From: Brevundimonas sp. Leaf363
GTDB taxonomy: Bacteria > Pseudomonadota > Alphaproteobacteria > Caulobacterales > Caulobacteraceae
DNA: 64,000 bases
Direction: 5' to 3'
NCBI RefSeq assembly: GCF_001424025.1
Contig: NZ_LMPZ01000001.1
Coordinates: forward strand, 125,074 to 189,073
Shown here: positions 39,441-48,861 of the stretch, piece by piece
Layout: the number at the start of each line of letters is the position of its first letter
Numbering within the stretch: the first letter of the stretch is position 1
The notes under the pieces: generated by a model
The model's input: only the letters and a program-made list of their open reading frames with translations
What the model was told of the DNA's origin: nothing
Databases searched by the model: none
Program-made: the position numbers and the translations under genes

Positions 39441-39484
39441 GGGATATCCCGGTTTGGGATTTAGCGAAAGCGCCTCACGTGAGG
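39441..39484. promoter_or_regulatory. Two palindromes just upstream of the XRE regulator gene
   Basis: GGGATATCCC (39441-39450) and CCTCACGTGAGG (39473-39484) are perfect palindromes, and the second overlaps the ribosome-binding position of the gene that starts at 39486. They are candidate operators for autoregulation. CCTCACGTGAGG contains CACGTG but is not a parS site. Confidence 0.4.
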
Positions 39485-39485
39485 G

Positions 39486-39737
39486 GTGCGCTCGTTGCCG
39501 TCATCGATCTTCACGCAGCGGCACCAGGCGCTGATCGCCTTCCTGGGCACCGCTCGCCGCGACGCGGGGCTGACGCAGGTCGAGCTAGCGGGTCGTCTTG
39601 GCCGTCCTCAGAGCTTCGTCTCCAAGGTCGAGCGTGGCGAGCGTCGGGTGGATGTCGTGGAGTTCTGCGAGATCGCCGAGGCCCTGGGTAAGGACCCGGC
39701 GAGGCTGCTCCAGGGCTTCATCGACCCGGCCGGCTGA
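39486..39737 (+). CDS. XRE-family HTH regulator
   Basis: The 83-residue protein is essentially a Cro/C1-type domain: TARRDAGLTQVELAGRLGRPQSFVSKVERGERRVDVVEFCEIAEALGKDP. It starts at GTG. No effector domain follows. Such proteins often repress the neighbouring operon in restriction islands. The divergent hypothetical operon and the second hsd operon are both close enough to be targets. A broken copy of the same kind lies at 37601-37729. Confidence 0.8.
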   Translation: MRSLPSSIFTQRHQALIAFLGTARRDAGLTQVELAGRLGRPQSFVSKVERGERRVDVVEFCEIAEALGKDPARLLQGFIDPAG

Positions 39738-39974
39738 CGGCGCGCGGTGAACCGCCCGGCGGGCGTTGTTTCGGATCGGCTTTCGGGCGACCCGGTCTTG
39801 TCACGCAAAAGCTTGGCGCCGCGCAAGCATCGTCCGGTCAGAAGTGGGAGCGTTTGATCAGCGCCACGAGCGACATTCTGACCCTCGATGAACGCGAGAT
39901 ACAGCAAACAAGTCCGCAATGCGTCGACGGTAGCTCTCGAGACAAGCCGTCGAATAAAGACTCACCTTGGACCC

Positions 39975-41072
39975 TCAGGCTGCGACAGCGTCGTCCGGAA
40001 AAGCTGCGGCACCTGTCTCAGGGCTAAGCAGTCCGATAAGCCAAGCGGTGACACGATCCGACGCCGCGCCGTTTTCACAGTGATGCACAAGCATCTCGAA
40101 GGTCGCGATCTTTAGGAAGTCGGCGAAACCGTCCCCGATCACGGCCTGCCGATAGCGGTTCAGCAAGGCGATCAGTTCGCCTTGGGTGGTTGGCGGTTCC
40201 GCCTCCTTGACCGCCCAGTTCGCAAGATGGTCGAGCCAGTGCCGGAACTCGGCGTCGAGAATATTGAGCCGATAGCGGGTCCGGATTTTGTAGACGTCAT
40301 CCCATGTCGCGATCAGGTCCAGATCTCCGAGAAGGTCAATCTGCCAAGCCGGAAGCACCGTCATTTTCTCGACCGAGCCTTCCAGCGGGCTGCTGTTTAT
40401 CAGGGACACGCCGGCGACCAACTGGCCAAAGGGATCGAAACAACGCCGCCTCACGCCCCCTGCGTCGCGCAGCATGTCGACAGCCAGCTTGTGCGAGCTG
40501 TTACACCGGTTGCCCGCCGGTGCCAGGTTGCGCAGGTTCGCGGCCGCGAAAGGATACTGCGACGACGACAGATAGTGGTCGAGACTTTCGCGGGGGATCC
40601 GTGGGTCAGGCGACGACATCGGCTCGATCCCGCAGAAGGGGCAGATATGCGCCGGCATGGCGGCATAGACCTGGGCATACTGGCGGTCCCGTACTCCCAG
40701 TGATGCGAGGGCTTTAAACGCGACATCGAACAGGTTCGCCACAGCCCTTGAGAATGCGGCCGGCCCATCCGGCGTATCGGACAGCGCCTCGGCCGGCTCG
40801 AAGATCGCAGGAAGCTGATTTTGACTTTGCATGCAGGCGAGATAGGCCGCACGCCGCTTAGCGCTCAGTCTTGCGCCTCGCGCCGCCACGGCTTCAAGGG
40901 CGGTCAGGATCGATCGCTTGCGCGCAATCTCTGCGCGTTTGTCTAGTGGGAAGACCGCCAGCCAGTTGGCGAGGGGGTCTGCGTCTCCCGCGAACACGCG
41001 GGTCAGAAGTGTCATTAGGCCATCGTGCAGCCAGTTCTCGGACGCTGCTTCAATCGGGTAGCAGAACAGCAT
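39975..41072 (-). CDS. HNH-type nuclease-like protein, last gene of the hsdR-less type I operon (system 2)
   Basis: The 365-residue protein has an N-terminal helical region of about 140 residues. A zinc-ribbon HNH-like core follows: ICPFCG near residues 142-147, ESLDHYL near 162, FAAANLRNLAPAGNRCNSSHK near 173-195. This is C-x2-C, D-H, N, then C-x3-HK, the layout of HNH nucleases such as the PtuB partner of Septu ATPases. It lies 3 bases after the ATPase gene. It is longer than typical PtuB. The nuclease role is inferred from the motif. Confidence 0.75.
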   Translation of the reverse strand: MLFCYPIEAASENWLHDGLMTLLTRVFAGDADPLANWLAVFPLDKRAEIARKRSILTALEAVAARGARLSAKRRAAYLACMQSQNQLPAIFEPAEALSDTPDGPAAFSRAVANLFDVAFKALASLGVRDRQYAQVYAAMPAHICPFCGIEPMSSPDPRIPRESLDHYLSSSQYPFAAANLRNLAPAGNRCNSSHKLAVDMLRDAGGVRRRCFDPFGQLVAGVSLINSSPLEGSVEKMTVLPAWQIDLLGDLDLIATWDDVYKIRTRYRLNILDAEFRHWLDHLANWAVKEAEPPTTQGELIALLNRYRQAVIGDGFADFLKIATFEMLVHHCENGAASDRVTAWLIGLLSPETGAAAFPDDAVAA

Positions 41073-41075
41073 CGG

Positions 41076-42650
41076 TCAGGACGGCTGCTTAAGCTGGCGA
41101 AGCCGGTCCGCTAGGAAGGACCGCTCCACCGATGGCCCTAGTTGCGTGAGAGCCAGTTCAATCTCCGCAGCATCGCCCTCTTTGAGAAGGCCCTGCATTT
41201 TGTCATGTGCCACTTGGGAAATCGGGGGGCTCACGCGGAAGCAGGCATCCAGGATACGATCGAAGGATGCACCGAAAGTCTCGATCGAAGGCGGTCCGAC
41301 CGTCAACCGGCCTTCTTCGCGTTTGAAAATGAGGACCTGCTCCCGAGGAAGATCGCAAGGGACGAAGGGTGCATGGGTCGTCAGCAGAACTTCCTGGCGG
41401 CCACGCGCTCCGTTGGGCAACCCGAGCAGCGATTTGGTGAACTGCACGCGCCATTGCGGATTGAAGTGAGACTCCGGCTCGTCGAGGATGAACAGGGCGT
41501 CCGGGTCCTCCATCATTGAAAAAATGCCGAGTATCTGGGCGAACTGGTGCTCGCCGTCGGACAGGGACACATAGTCCAATGTCGCGGCGCGGCCGTTGAC
41601 ACGACGTCGGAAGGCAACCTGTTCAAACCGGAAGACCTTGTCCTCGTCCTGAGGCTCGGGAAGCCGAGACGCGAAACGGCGCGTGTCGATATCCTTCTGC
41701 AGGCGCAAGCGGGCTTCGCGGGGAATGGCGAGATCGTTCAGCAGTGCGATCTTATGGAAGGCTCGGTAGAGATCGGCGGCTGTGTTGAAATGCGCGGCAA
41801 ATCCCGCCCGTGTGGCCTCATTGACGAAGAAATCCAGGGTATAGGCGTCCAACTTTGGGTCGTGATGCCAGCAGGTCGCCAAGGCTTTAAAGGTCTCGAC
41901 GTAGCCGCGCAGTTCGGGGGTCAGCTGGACGCCGTCCGCCGGGGCGGCCGCGTGCTTCAGCTGGATCACGCAGCGGAATGACGCCAAGTCTTCCAATCCG
42001 GCGTGGTCGATGATGCCCGTGCGAGTTTTAGCCTTGGCCAGCAACAAGTTAGCGACCAGAACTTCAAGATGGGTGCTGTAGTCGATCAGCAGAAGGCGGT
42101 TGTCAGGCACGACGTCCGGCATCGGCTTGTCTGACTTCGGCCTTGCCGCCTCGCGCACATCTCTGGCGTAGCCGCTCCGGCTCACGAAAAAGGGCAGGCT
42201 GAGGGTCTCATTGTCCCCAGATGTATATCCGACAACGAGGGACGGCAGATTCCGCGTGAAATCTCGCGCCTTCGCGGTAACGGCGACCCATTCGCCCTCC
42301 TCAGACTGAACCGCCATCTCGACCGGTCCGACCGTGCGCCCCGTCCGTGACCGTGATAGCCTGACGACGCGTTCAGCATCCCCCTTTGGCGCAATGCTAT
42401 AGCGGACCTCGAACGTGGACTCCGTGTTGGAGCTCGTGCGTTCCTGTTCTTTGGCGCCCGTGTGCCACGCTGTCTGGAAGATTTCGGCGATCAACTGCAA
42501 CAGCTGGGACTTGCCAGCGCCGTTGGGACCGATCAGGCAAAGCGGCGCCAGGCTGGCATCGTCAGAGGGCCTCGACACCGAGAGTTCAAGACCATCGAGG
42601 AGGCCGCCGCAGCTGACGGCGCTGTCCACGCGAAGATAGAACAGTCTCAT
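41076..42650 (-). CDS. Restriction-associated AAA/ABC-type ATPase (system 2)
   Basis: The 524-residue SMC/ABC-like ATPase has Walker A IGPNGAGKSQLLQL at residues 40-53 and the signature-like VSLSDGEHQFAQILGIF near 355-371. Walker B is ALFILDEPESHFNP near 380-393, and the H-loop is LLTTHAPFV near 415. I recall a family named restriction system-associated AAA family ATPase, found beside type I methylases. PtuA of Septu is built similarly. It overlaps hsdS by four bases and is followed by the HNH gene, so it belongs to this operon. Confidence 0.85.
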   Translation of the reverse strand: MRLFYLRVDSAVSCGGLLDGLELSVSRPSDDASLAPLCLIGPNGAGKSQLLQLIAEIFQTAWHTGAKEQERTSSNTESTFEVRYSIAPKGDAERVVRLSRSRTGRTVGPVEMAVQSEEGEWVAVTAKARDFTRNLPSLVVGYTSGDNETLSLPFFVSRSGYARDVREAARPKSDKPMPDVVPDNRLLLIDYSTHLEVLVANLLLAKAKTRTGIIDHAGLEDLASFRCVIQLKHAAAPADGVQLTPELRGYVETFKALATCWHHDPKLDAYTLDFFVNEATRAGFAAHFNTAADLYRAFHKIALLNDLAIPREARLRLQKDIDTRRFASRLPEPQDEDKVFRFEQVAFRRRVNGRAATLDYVSLSDGEHQFAQILGIFSMMEDPDALFILDEPESHFNPQWRVQFTKSLLGLPNGARGRQEVLLTTHAPFVPCDLPREQVLIFKREEGRLTVGPPSIETFGASFDRILDACFRVSPPISQVAHDKMQGLLKEGDAAEIELALTQLGPSVERSFLADRLRQLKQPS

Positions 42651-44203
42651 GTCGTCGGCACCTTCAATCGGATGGCCGCTGACGCCGCGTCGTAAGTCTG
42701 CAACAGACCGGGCGGGTCCTCTTGAAGAAGGGCGAAGATCGCCGACTTCATCTCTTCATAGTCCATCGCCACGCGCGACATGGCGTCATCGAACGCCACG
42801 CCGCTCGCGCCGGTGCCCTGAAGGGCGGCCAGAACGATCTCGCGTGGAGGTGAGGGTTTGGGCATGGCGCGTCGTCCCTGTTTGATGCGCTTGTCTGTCT
42901 CCGCCTGAGCGTCCGACACCGCCTTCAGCAGCGCGTCGACTTCCGCGTCCGGCTTGTCCTCGTCCGGATCAGGCCTGAACGCCGATGTCAGAATTTGGCG
43001 GCGAAGGTTGCTGATATCCCTCACGACCCCCTCAAGTAGACGGCGAACGGACTCGATCGATAGACTTATCCGATCAAGGCGCATCGCTATCTCTAGCTGT
43101 TCGGCGAGAGGCGGAAGGGCGAACTCGAATTCCTCAAGCTTACGGGCGTTGATGTTCGACTGGCTGACGCCGTCGGATTTAACGGACCAGCAGTATGCAC
43201 GTCCCGCCGGGCTGTTCAGAAAATGTGCCAGAACGTCGGGAAGGACGTCCGGGCCGCAGCGGACAACTATCAAATATCCAGCCGCGATCGCCGGCTGTTC
43301 GCCGTGGTAGACGGCGGTCTTGCCGACAAGTTCGGGGCTGTTCGTGCGGTTGAAGAGCACACAGCCGTCCTCGAGACGATGCTTTTCGATTTCGGCGGGA
43401 TCTGAGGTGTAGACGAGGTTGGCCCAGTCCAAGCGGCCCGCCTGGATGTTGCCCATGCGGAGGACCGCGACGTCGCCGATGGGTCGGGACTTCTGCGCCG
43501 AGCCATACTTCAGGCTTTTTACGACGTCCTGCAGTCGGACGGGTTTCCAGGCGACCTCGCCGTCCTGACGTGCGCGCCAGCCCGCAGTCAGCGCGCCCGT
43601 AAAGGCGCTTTTGAGAGCCGCTGCGTGAACCGCGTCCAGCTGGTCGAGACTGGCCTGCGCGGCCGCGCGGCTCCGCTCCAGCCTGGCTAGCACGTCGGTG
43701 ATCTCGCCCGCGACACGGTCCTGCTCGGTCTTGGTTGTGAGAAGCACGGGAAACCGCCGTAAGGCATCGAACTCCACGCTCTCGACCGTGGTCCCCGATT
43801 TGACAGCGGCCTCCAACAGCTGATCCGTGAGGGCCTCGATCTGAAGCTGCACGAAGACGGGATTGATCCCGGGCCCCGGCAGCAGGGCTTTGACATCTTG
43901 GTTGATGGTCACTGGCACGAGAGTCAACGCGGTGGGAAGCGAGTGGCTAAGGATGCCGCTGCGCGTGACGATGAGCAGGGTTCCGCTCGGCAGAAGGTTC
44001 GCCCTGCCATCCGCGAGTGCGAGTTCAGTGACCTTGTCCTGCGACGTTGCGAGGCTCTTGGGGCCGAAATCCTTGGGCGAGACCCAAGGCACGTCGCCAT
44101 TCTTCCAGTAAGCGGCGATTCGCTTGCTCGGCGTGGAGCCGCCCTGCCAGCGGCCGAGTGCATCCAGTGTCGTTCGCCGCCACGGCGCACGCCGCGAGAT
44201 CAT
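42647..44203 (-). CDS. hsdS: Type I specificity subunit with a C-terminal extension (system 2)
   Basis: The 518-residue protein has TRD1 (LDALGRWQGGSTPSKRIAAYWKNGDVPWVSPKDF) and a central helix with TKTEQDRVAGEITDVLARLERSRAAAQASLDQLDAVHAAALKSAFTG near 158-203. TRD2 starts near WKPVRLQDVVKSL, and the second helix ends LRRQILTSAFRPD near 412. About 100 more residues follow, with a charged linker and a winged-helix-like end (SPPREIVLAALQGTGASGVAFDDAMSRVAMDYEEMKSAIFALL). Ordinary HsdS stops near 400-450. It overlaps hsdM and the ATPase gene by four bases each. Confidence 0.9.
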   Translation of the reverse strand: MISRRAPWRRTTLDALGRWQGGSTPSKRIAAYWKNGDVPWVSPKDFGPKSLATSQDKVTELALADGRANLLPSGTLLIVTRSGILSHSLPTALTLVPVTINQDVKALLPGPGINPVFVQLQIEALTDQLLEAAVKSGTTVESVEFDALRRFPVLLTTKTEQDRVAGEITDVLARLERSRAAAQASLDQLDAVHAAALKSAFTGALTAGWRARQDGEVAWKPVRLQDVVKSLKYGSAQKSRPIGDVAVLRMGNIQAGRLDWANLVYTSDPAEIEKHRLEDGCVLFNRTNSPELVGKTAVYHGEQPAIAAGYLIVVRCGPDVLPDVLAHFLNSPAGRAYCWSVKSDGVSQSNINARKLEEFEFALPPLAEQLEIAMRLDRISLSIESVRRLLEGVVRDISNLRRQILTSAFRPDPDEDKPDAEVDALLKAVSDAQAETDKRIKQGRRAMPKPSPPREIVLAALQGTGASGVAFDDAMSRVAMDYEEMKSAIFALLQEDPPGLLQTYDAASAAIRLKVPTT

Positions 44204-45582
44204 CCGAGGATCTCGCGGTCGAGCTCCTCGATCTGTCGGAGCGCCGTATGAAGGTCTTCCGATATTCTGCCGATGAGCCGGTCCATGTCCTCAATGTCCG
44301 ACCCGGAACGGCTTCGGGTCAACCAAGTATAATCCAGGTTGTCTTCACGTTCCGCGATCTCGGCGCGGGTCAGCCTGCTTAGACGCTCATCGGCCGTCGA
44401 CGCGGCCCCTCCTGCCCCCCGAACGATCATGCTGCAGCTTTCTTCAAACGCCTTGAACGCCGCCTCCGACAAGGGATTGCGCTTGTTGAAGCGACGTACG
44501 TTGGTCCGCATGTCGTAGAACCAGACCTCTTTCGTCGGACGCCCCGACTGGAAGAACAGGACGTTGGTGTTGACGCCCTGGGCGTAGAAGATGCCCTGCG
44601 GAAGCCGCAGGATGAGCCGCAGGTCGCACGAAGAGAGAAGATCGCTCCGGACTCGGCGCCCGACGCCGGGTTCAAATAGGACATTGTCTGGCAAGATGAC
44701 GGCTGCCCGACCGCCTGACCGCAGCGAACGGTAGATATGCTGCAGGAACATCAACTGCTTGTTCGTCGTCTGGAACGGCAGGTCCAAACGTTTAGGTCGA
44801 ACGCCGCCGGCCGCCATTCCGAAGGGCGGATTGGCCAGGATCAGATCCGGTGCGCTGAGTTTGTCGACGTCCTCTGTCAGTGCATCGCCGTGAACCATCA
44901 CGCTGTCCATCTGATGCAGGACCAGATTCATCAGACAGAGCCGGTAAGTGTCGCGCTCGATTTCCACGCCTTCGAACCGCGCCGGCCGCGCCGGTTTTTC
45001 GTTCCGTCCGAGAATGAAGTCGTGCGCCGAGGTCAGGAAACCACCTGTTCCCGCCGCCGGGTCTTGGATGGTCTCTCCGCCCTGAGGCGCCATAATGCGG
45101 ACGATGCAATCCACCAGCGGCCGTGGCGTGAAATACTGTCCCGCCCCAGCCCGTGCTTCGGTGGCGTTCCGTTCCAGCAGGCTTTCATAGATCAGGCCGA
45201 AGGCGTCATTCGACACGCCCGCCCAGTCTAGTCGGTCTATCTCCTGGACGACCTTGTGCAGGTTCTCGTCGTGGCTGAACACTGTGGTAGGGAACCCGAA
45301 GATTTCCCGCACCACTTGACTATCGGAGTCCTCGCCGAGCTGGGTCAGCATCTTGCGATAGACGCCGACCAGCCCCAGCGAAGGTTGCTCGGTAAGATCC
45401 TTCCAGCGGCACCCGGGTGGGAGTTGCTCGTTCTGGCGGGTCTGGTCCGCGATCTTCAGGAACAAGAGGTAGGTGAGCTCGGACATGTATTTGTGAAACA
45501 CGATGCCGTCGTCGCGTAACACATTGGATAGTGACCAGATTTTTCTGGAAAGCTCATCGCACCGGATGTCTTCGACGCCCAC
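44200..45582 (-). CDS. hsdM: Type I methyltransferase subunit (system 2)
   Basis: N6-adenine methyltransferase of the second system. The 460-residue protein starts at GTG and has the HsdM N-terminal domain (LSNVLRDDGIVFHKYMSELTYLLFLKI). SAM motif I is IQDPAAGTGGFLTSA near 168-182 and motif IV is LILANPPFGMA near 247-257. AGQYFTPRPLVDCIV is the usual lead-in. It opens the operon hsdM-hsdS-ATPase-HNH, which ends without hsdR. The only hsdR in the window is in system 1, about 10 kb away on the other strand. Confidence 0.92.
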   Translation of the reverse strand: MGVEDIRCDELSRKIWSLSNVLRDDGIVFHKYMSELTYLLFLKIADQTRQNEQLPPGCRWKDLTEQPSLGLVGVYRKMLTQLGEDSDSQVVREIFGFPTTVFSHDENLHKVVQEIDRLDWAGVSNDAFGLIYESLLERNATEARAGAGQYFTPRPLVDCIVRIMAPQGGETIQDPAAGTGGFLTSAHDFILGRNEKPARPARFEGVEIERDTYRLCLMNLVLHQMDSVMVHGDALTEDVDKLSAPDLILANPPFGMAAGGVRPKRLDLPFQTTNKQLMFLQHIYRSLRSGGRAAVILPDNVLFEPGVGRRVRSDLLSSCDLRLILRLPQGIFYAQGVNTNVLFFQSGRPTKEVWFYDMRTNVRRFNKRNPLSEAAFKAFEESCSMIVRGAGGAASTADERLSRLTRAEIAEREDNLDYTWLTRSRSGSDIEDMDRLIGRISEDLHTALRQIEELDREILG

Positions 45583-45847
45583 TTCAGCCCCTCGAGAAAG
45601 TCCAGTGTGTTTGCTGTTTCTGGCCGAAGCCGCGTCCCATGCGCGTCGCCGACGATCCTTAGACCATCTGACTCTACGCGCCTACCCAAGCTAGCAGCAG
45701 ACACTGTGAGTGGCAGCTATGAGCCCCAAGCGGACAGCGTTGAGTTCGCGTCCCCCTAAGCGGAAACGCCACCCAGCAGGCACCCACGACAATCCTGAGC
45801 GGACGATGCGTCCCCCCAGTGCGAAGTCGATTGCCTATCGGGAATGG

Positions 45848-45923
45848 TGGTGCCGCTTGCGTGACTCGAACACGCGACCCCCGCATTACGAATGCGATGC
45901 TCTACCAGCTGAGCTAAAGCGGC
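45848..45923 (-). tRNA. tRNA-Thr (anticodon CGT)
   Basis: 76 bases including an encoded CCA. The acceptor stem is GCCGCTT/AAGCGGC with discriminator A. The D stem is GCTC/GAGC, and the anticodon stem TCGCA/TGCGG holds loop TTCGTAA, anticodon C-G-T. The T arm is GCGTG-TTCGAGT-CACGC. All stems pair, with one G-T pair at the top of the anticodon stem. It is the integration target of the island, and its 3' half was supplied or restored by the element. Confidence 0.96.
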
Positions 45924-45942
45924 CTTGTTGGGAGACGGCTCT

Positions 45943-46635
45943 TTATACGCGCGCTCGCGGCTTGCCAAGCAGGTGCAGCAGGGCGGCTTCGGTCGGGGCG
46001 GCCGCGATGCGGATTTCGGCAAAGGGGAGCGCGGTCAGGGGGGCGGCGGCGGCCTCCGAAATGGCGAGGGCGAGGCGGCCGGCGGCGGCCGGGCCCAGAG
46101 CTGCGGCCGGTCCCAGGGCGGCGACGGCGCGGGCGGCGCGGGGGGAGTGGATCAGGACGGTGCCGAAGTCCGGGGCGGCGACGCCGGTCTCCATGGCCTC
46201 ATAGACGGCGAGCGGCAGGACGCGGACGCCGGGGCCTGTCAGCGCCTGGAGATCGGCGGCGGGCCGGGCCGCGCCGGGGGCCAGGACAGGACCGGTGGGG
46301 GCGGCGTCGGCCAGCAGGCGGGCGAGGGCCTGGGCGTCGCCTTCGGCGGACCCGACCTGGGTGAAGCCGACGGTGCGGGCGGCTTCGGCTGTTGCGGCGC
46401 CGACGGTGAAGACCGGGTGGTCACGGAAGGCCGCCGCGAAGCCCGCGAAGGCGGCGACGCCGTTGGCGCTGGTGAAGGCGAGGGCGGCGATGGTCGCGGG
46501 CGCGGGGGGCTCGAACGACAGGGGTTGGAGCGTCAGGATCGGGGCGACCACGGGTTCGTAGCCGAGATCGGCCAGTCGCCGCGCGGTGCGGGCGGCGCCG
46601 GGCTGGGCGCGGGTGACCCAGATGCGCTCAGCCAT
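45943..46635 (-). CDS. hemD: Uroporphyrinogen-III synthase
   Basis: Cyclises hydroxymethylbilane to uroporphyrinogen III with ring D inversion. The 230-residue protein starts [17 protein letters not shown] and keeps the two-domain pattern with [15 protein letters not shown] near residue 55 and [17 protein letters not shown] near 75. The family is poorly conserved, so the operon with hemC is important support. It overlaps the hemC end by 8 bases. hemC-hemD feed the hemE step at the other end of the window. Confidence 0.88.
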   Translation of the reverse strand: MAERIWVTRAQPGAARTARRLADLGYEPVVAPILTLQPLSFEPPAPATIAALAFTSANGVAAFAGFAAAFRDHPVFTVGAATAEAARTVGFTQVGSAEGDAQALARLLADAAPTGPVLAPGAARPAADLQALTGPGVRVLPLAVYEAMETGVAAPDFGTVLIHSPRAARAVAALGPAAALGPAAAGRLALAISEAAAAPLTALPFAEIRIAAAPTEAALLHLLGKPRARV

Positions 46636-47596
46636 CGAGCGTCCCATCAAGGGTTCTTGGATCGACTTCCTGGTCGCCCGCGGCGGCGTGGACCTGGCCG
46701 CCGAGTTCGAGCCCCAGGGCGCGGGCGGCGGCGGGACCGGCCGCCAGATCGACCTCGCCCACGCGGCGCCAGCGGGCCGAGCCGTCGGGGCTGAGCATTT
46801 CGGTCGTCAGGCGCAGATGACCTTCCCCAACGAAGGCGTGGGCGCCGACGGCGGTGCGGCACGAGCCCTCCAGCGCCGTCATGGCCCCGCGCTCGGCGGC
46901 GACGGCCAGCGCCGTCAACGGATGATTCAGCGCCGTCGCCCAGTCGGTCCCCACATCCGCCTCGCGCGACTGAATGGCCAGGGCGCCCTGGCCCGGCGCG
47001 GGCAGGAAGGCGTCCAGCGACAGCCGCTCGCGGATCGCCTCGGTCCGGTCCAGCCGGTTCAGGCCGGCGGTCGCCAGCAGGATGCCGTCGAACTCGCCCT
47101 CGGCGGCTCGGCGCAGGCGCGTGTCGACGTTGCCCCTCAGCATCTCGATGTGCAGATCGGGGCGCAGCGCCAGAGCCTGGGCCTGACGTCGCAGGCTGGC
47201 GGTGCCCAGGCGCGCGCCGACCGGCAGGGCGTCGAAGCTTTCGGCGTGGGCGCTGATGAAGGCGTCGGAGGGGTCCTGGCGCTCCGGGATGGCGGCGATG
47301 GCCAGGCCCGGCGGCTGGTCGGCCGGGACGTCCTTCATCGAGTGGATGGCCAGATCGATGCGGCCGTCCAGCAGCGCCTCCTCGATCTCCTTGGTGAAGA
47401 GGGCCTTGCCGCCGATCTCCAGCAGGCGGCGGTCCTGCACCCGGTCGCCGGTGGTGGTGATGACGACGATGGGCAGGGCCTGGTCGATCTCGGCGTCCGG
47501 CACGCCGAGCGCACGGGCCAGGGCCAGGCGGGTCTGGCCGGTCTGGGCCAGGGACAGGGCCGAGCCCCGCGCGCCGATGCGGATCGGAAAGGTCAT
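46628..47596 (-). CDS. hemC: Porphobilinogen deaminase (hydroxymethylbilane synthase)
   Basis: Condenses four porphobilinogens. The 322-residue protein begins [19 protein letters not shown] and has [28 protein letters not shown] near residues 65-92. The dipyrromethane-cofactor Cys lies in [14 protein letters not shown] near 245. I take ATG 47596. A very long frame continues upstream on this strand but is antisense to tsaD. It is divergent from tsaD across 60 bases. Confidence 0.95.
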   Translation of the reverse strand: MTFPIRIGARGSALSLAQTGQTRLALARALGVPDAEIDQALPIVVITTTGDRVQDRRLLEIGGKALFTKEIEEALLDGRIDLAIHSMKDVPADQPPGLAIAAIPERQDPSDAFISAHAESFDALPVGARLGTASLRRQAQALALRPDLHIEMLRGNVDTRLRRAAEGEFDGILLATAGLNRLDRTEAIRERLSLDAFLPAPGQGALAIQSREADVGTDWATALNHPLTALAVAAERGAMTALEGSCRTAVGAHAFVGEGHLRLTTEMLSPDGSARWRRVGEVDLAAGPAAARALGLELGGQVHAAAGDQEVDPRTLDGTLDG

Positions 47597-47656
47597 GAGG
47601 CTCCGCCTTCGTCGCCGTTTGTTGCGTGGAGGGTCCGGGGTCGCTACCTCGCCCGG

Positions 47657-48787
47657 ATGGCGACGACGGCGGACTATACGAGCGCGGGGGCGGGAGCAAA
47701 CGCCGCGCTGATCGTGCTCGGGCTGGAAACCAGCTGTGACGAGACCGCCGCCTCGGTGGTTCGGCTGTCCGATGGCCGCGCCGAGGTGCTGAGTTCGGTG
47801 GTGCACAGCCAGATCGACGACCATGCGGCCTTCGGCGGCGTGGTGCCGGAAATCGCGGCGCGCAGCCATGTGGAGATGATCGACGGCGTGGCGCGCCGGG
47901 CCATGGCCGAGGCCGGGCTGGACTACGCGGACCTGTCGGGCGTGGCGGCGACGGCGGGGCCGGGGCTGGTCGGCGGGGTCATGGTGGGGCTTAGCTTCGG
48001 CAAGGCGGTGGCCCTGGCGCGCGGCCTGCCGCTGGTGGCGGTGAACCATCTGGAGGGGCATGCCGTCTCGGCCCGCCTGACCGAGAGCGGCGATCCGGCG
48101 GCCTATCCCTTCCTGCTGCTGCTGGTCTCGGGCGGGCACTGCCAGCTGCTGGAGGTGCGCGGGATCGGCGACATGAGCCGTCTGGGCACCACGATCGACG
48201 ATGCGGCCGGCGAGGCCTTCGACAAGACGGCCAAGGCGCTGGACCTCGGCTATCCGGGCGGGCCGGCGCTGGAGAAGTTGGCCGCGAGCGGCGATGCGGA
48301 CCGCTACGATCTGCCGCGCGCCTTGCTGGGGCGGGCTGGATACGACTTCTCGTTCTCGGGACTGAAGACGGCGGCGGCGCGGCTGGCCATGACGGTTAAG
48401 ACGGATCAGGACCGGGCCGATGTGGCGGCCGGGGTGCAGGCGGCGATCGCGCGGCAACTGACCGAGCGCACCGAACGGGCCATGGCGGACTTCGCCCAGC
48501 GGCATGAGACGCGGCGCTTCGTGGTCGCCGGCGGGGTGGCGGCCAACAGGACGGTGCGGACCCGGCTCGAGGCGGCGGCGACGCGCCACGGCTTCAGCTT
48601 CCTGGCCCCGCCGCTGGCCTATTGCACCGACAACGCCGCCATGATCGCCCTGGCGGGGGCCGAAAGGCTGGCTCTGGGGCTGACCTCGCCGATGGATGTC
48701 GCCGCCCGCCCGCGCTGGCCGCTGGACGAGGCGCGCGCACTGGCCGATCCTGCACACAAGCCGGGACGCAAGGGCGCCAAGGCCTGA
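47657..48787 (+). CDS. tsaD: tRNA N6-threonylcarbamoyladenosine transferase TsaD
   Basis: Forms t6A at position 37 of ANN-decoding tRNAs with TsaB and TsaE. The 376-residue protein has [16 protein letters not shown] near residue 19, the iron-ligand segment [11 protein letters not shown] near 130-140 and [12 protein letters not shown] near 157. [17 protein letters not shown] and FSFSGLKTA complete the signature. I start at MATTADY, 60 bases from hemC. The frame is open far upstream but lies antisense to hemC. Confidence 0.95.
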   Translation: MATTADYTSAGAGANAALIVLGLETSCDETAASVVRLSDGRAEVLSSVVHSQIDDHAAFGGVVPEIAARSHVEMIDGVARRAMAEAGLDYADLSGVAATAGPGLVGGVMVGLSFGKAVALARGLPLVAVNHLEGHAVSARLTESGDPAAYPFLLLLVSGGHCQLLEVRGIGDMSRLGTTIDDAAGEAFDKTAKALDLGYPGGPALEKLAASGDADRYDLPRALLGRAGYDFSFSGLKTAAARLAMTVKTDQDRADVAAGVQAAIARQLTERTERAMADFAQRHETRRFVVAGGVAANRTVRTRLEAAATRHGFSFLAPPLAYCTDNAAMIALAGAERLALGLTSPMDVAARPRWPLDEARALADPAHKPGRKGAKA

Positions 48788-48861
48788 CGCTCGAGTGGAC
48801 CGAAATCTGAGCCCGGACGAAACCGGGTCATCCGGACCGAGTTCGGTCTGCAGGAGGACGC

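Noticed and set aside
39473-39484. A fifth parS site (contains CACGTG)
   Set aside because: CCTCACGTGAGG lacks the TGTT/AACA flanks of parS and lies 25 kb from the cluster, inside the island.
46628-48757. 709-codon open frame on the - strand covering hemC and the whole of tsaD
   Set aside because: Only its C-terminal 322 codons (HemC) show family similarity. The upstream part is a shadow of tsaD.
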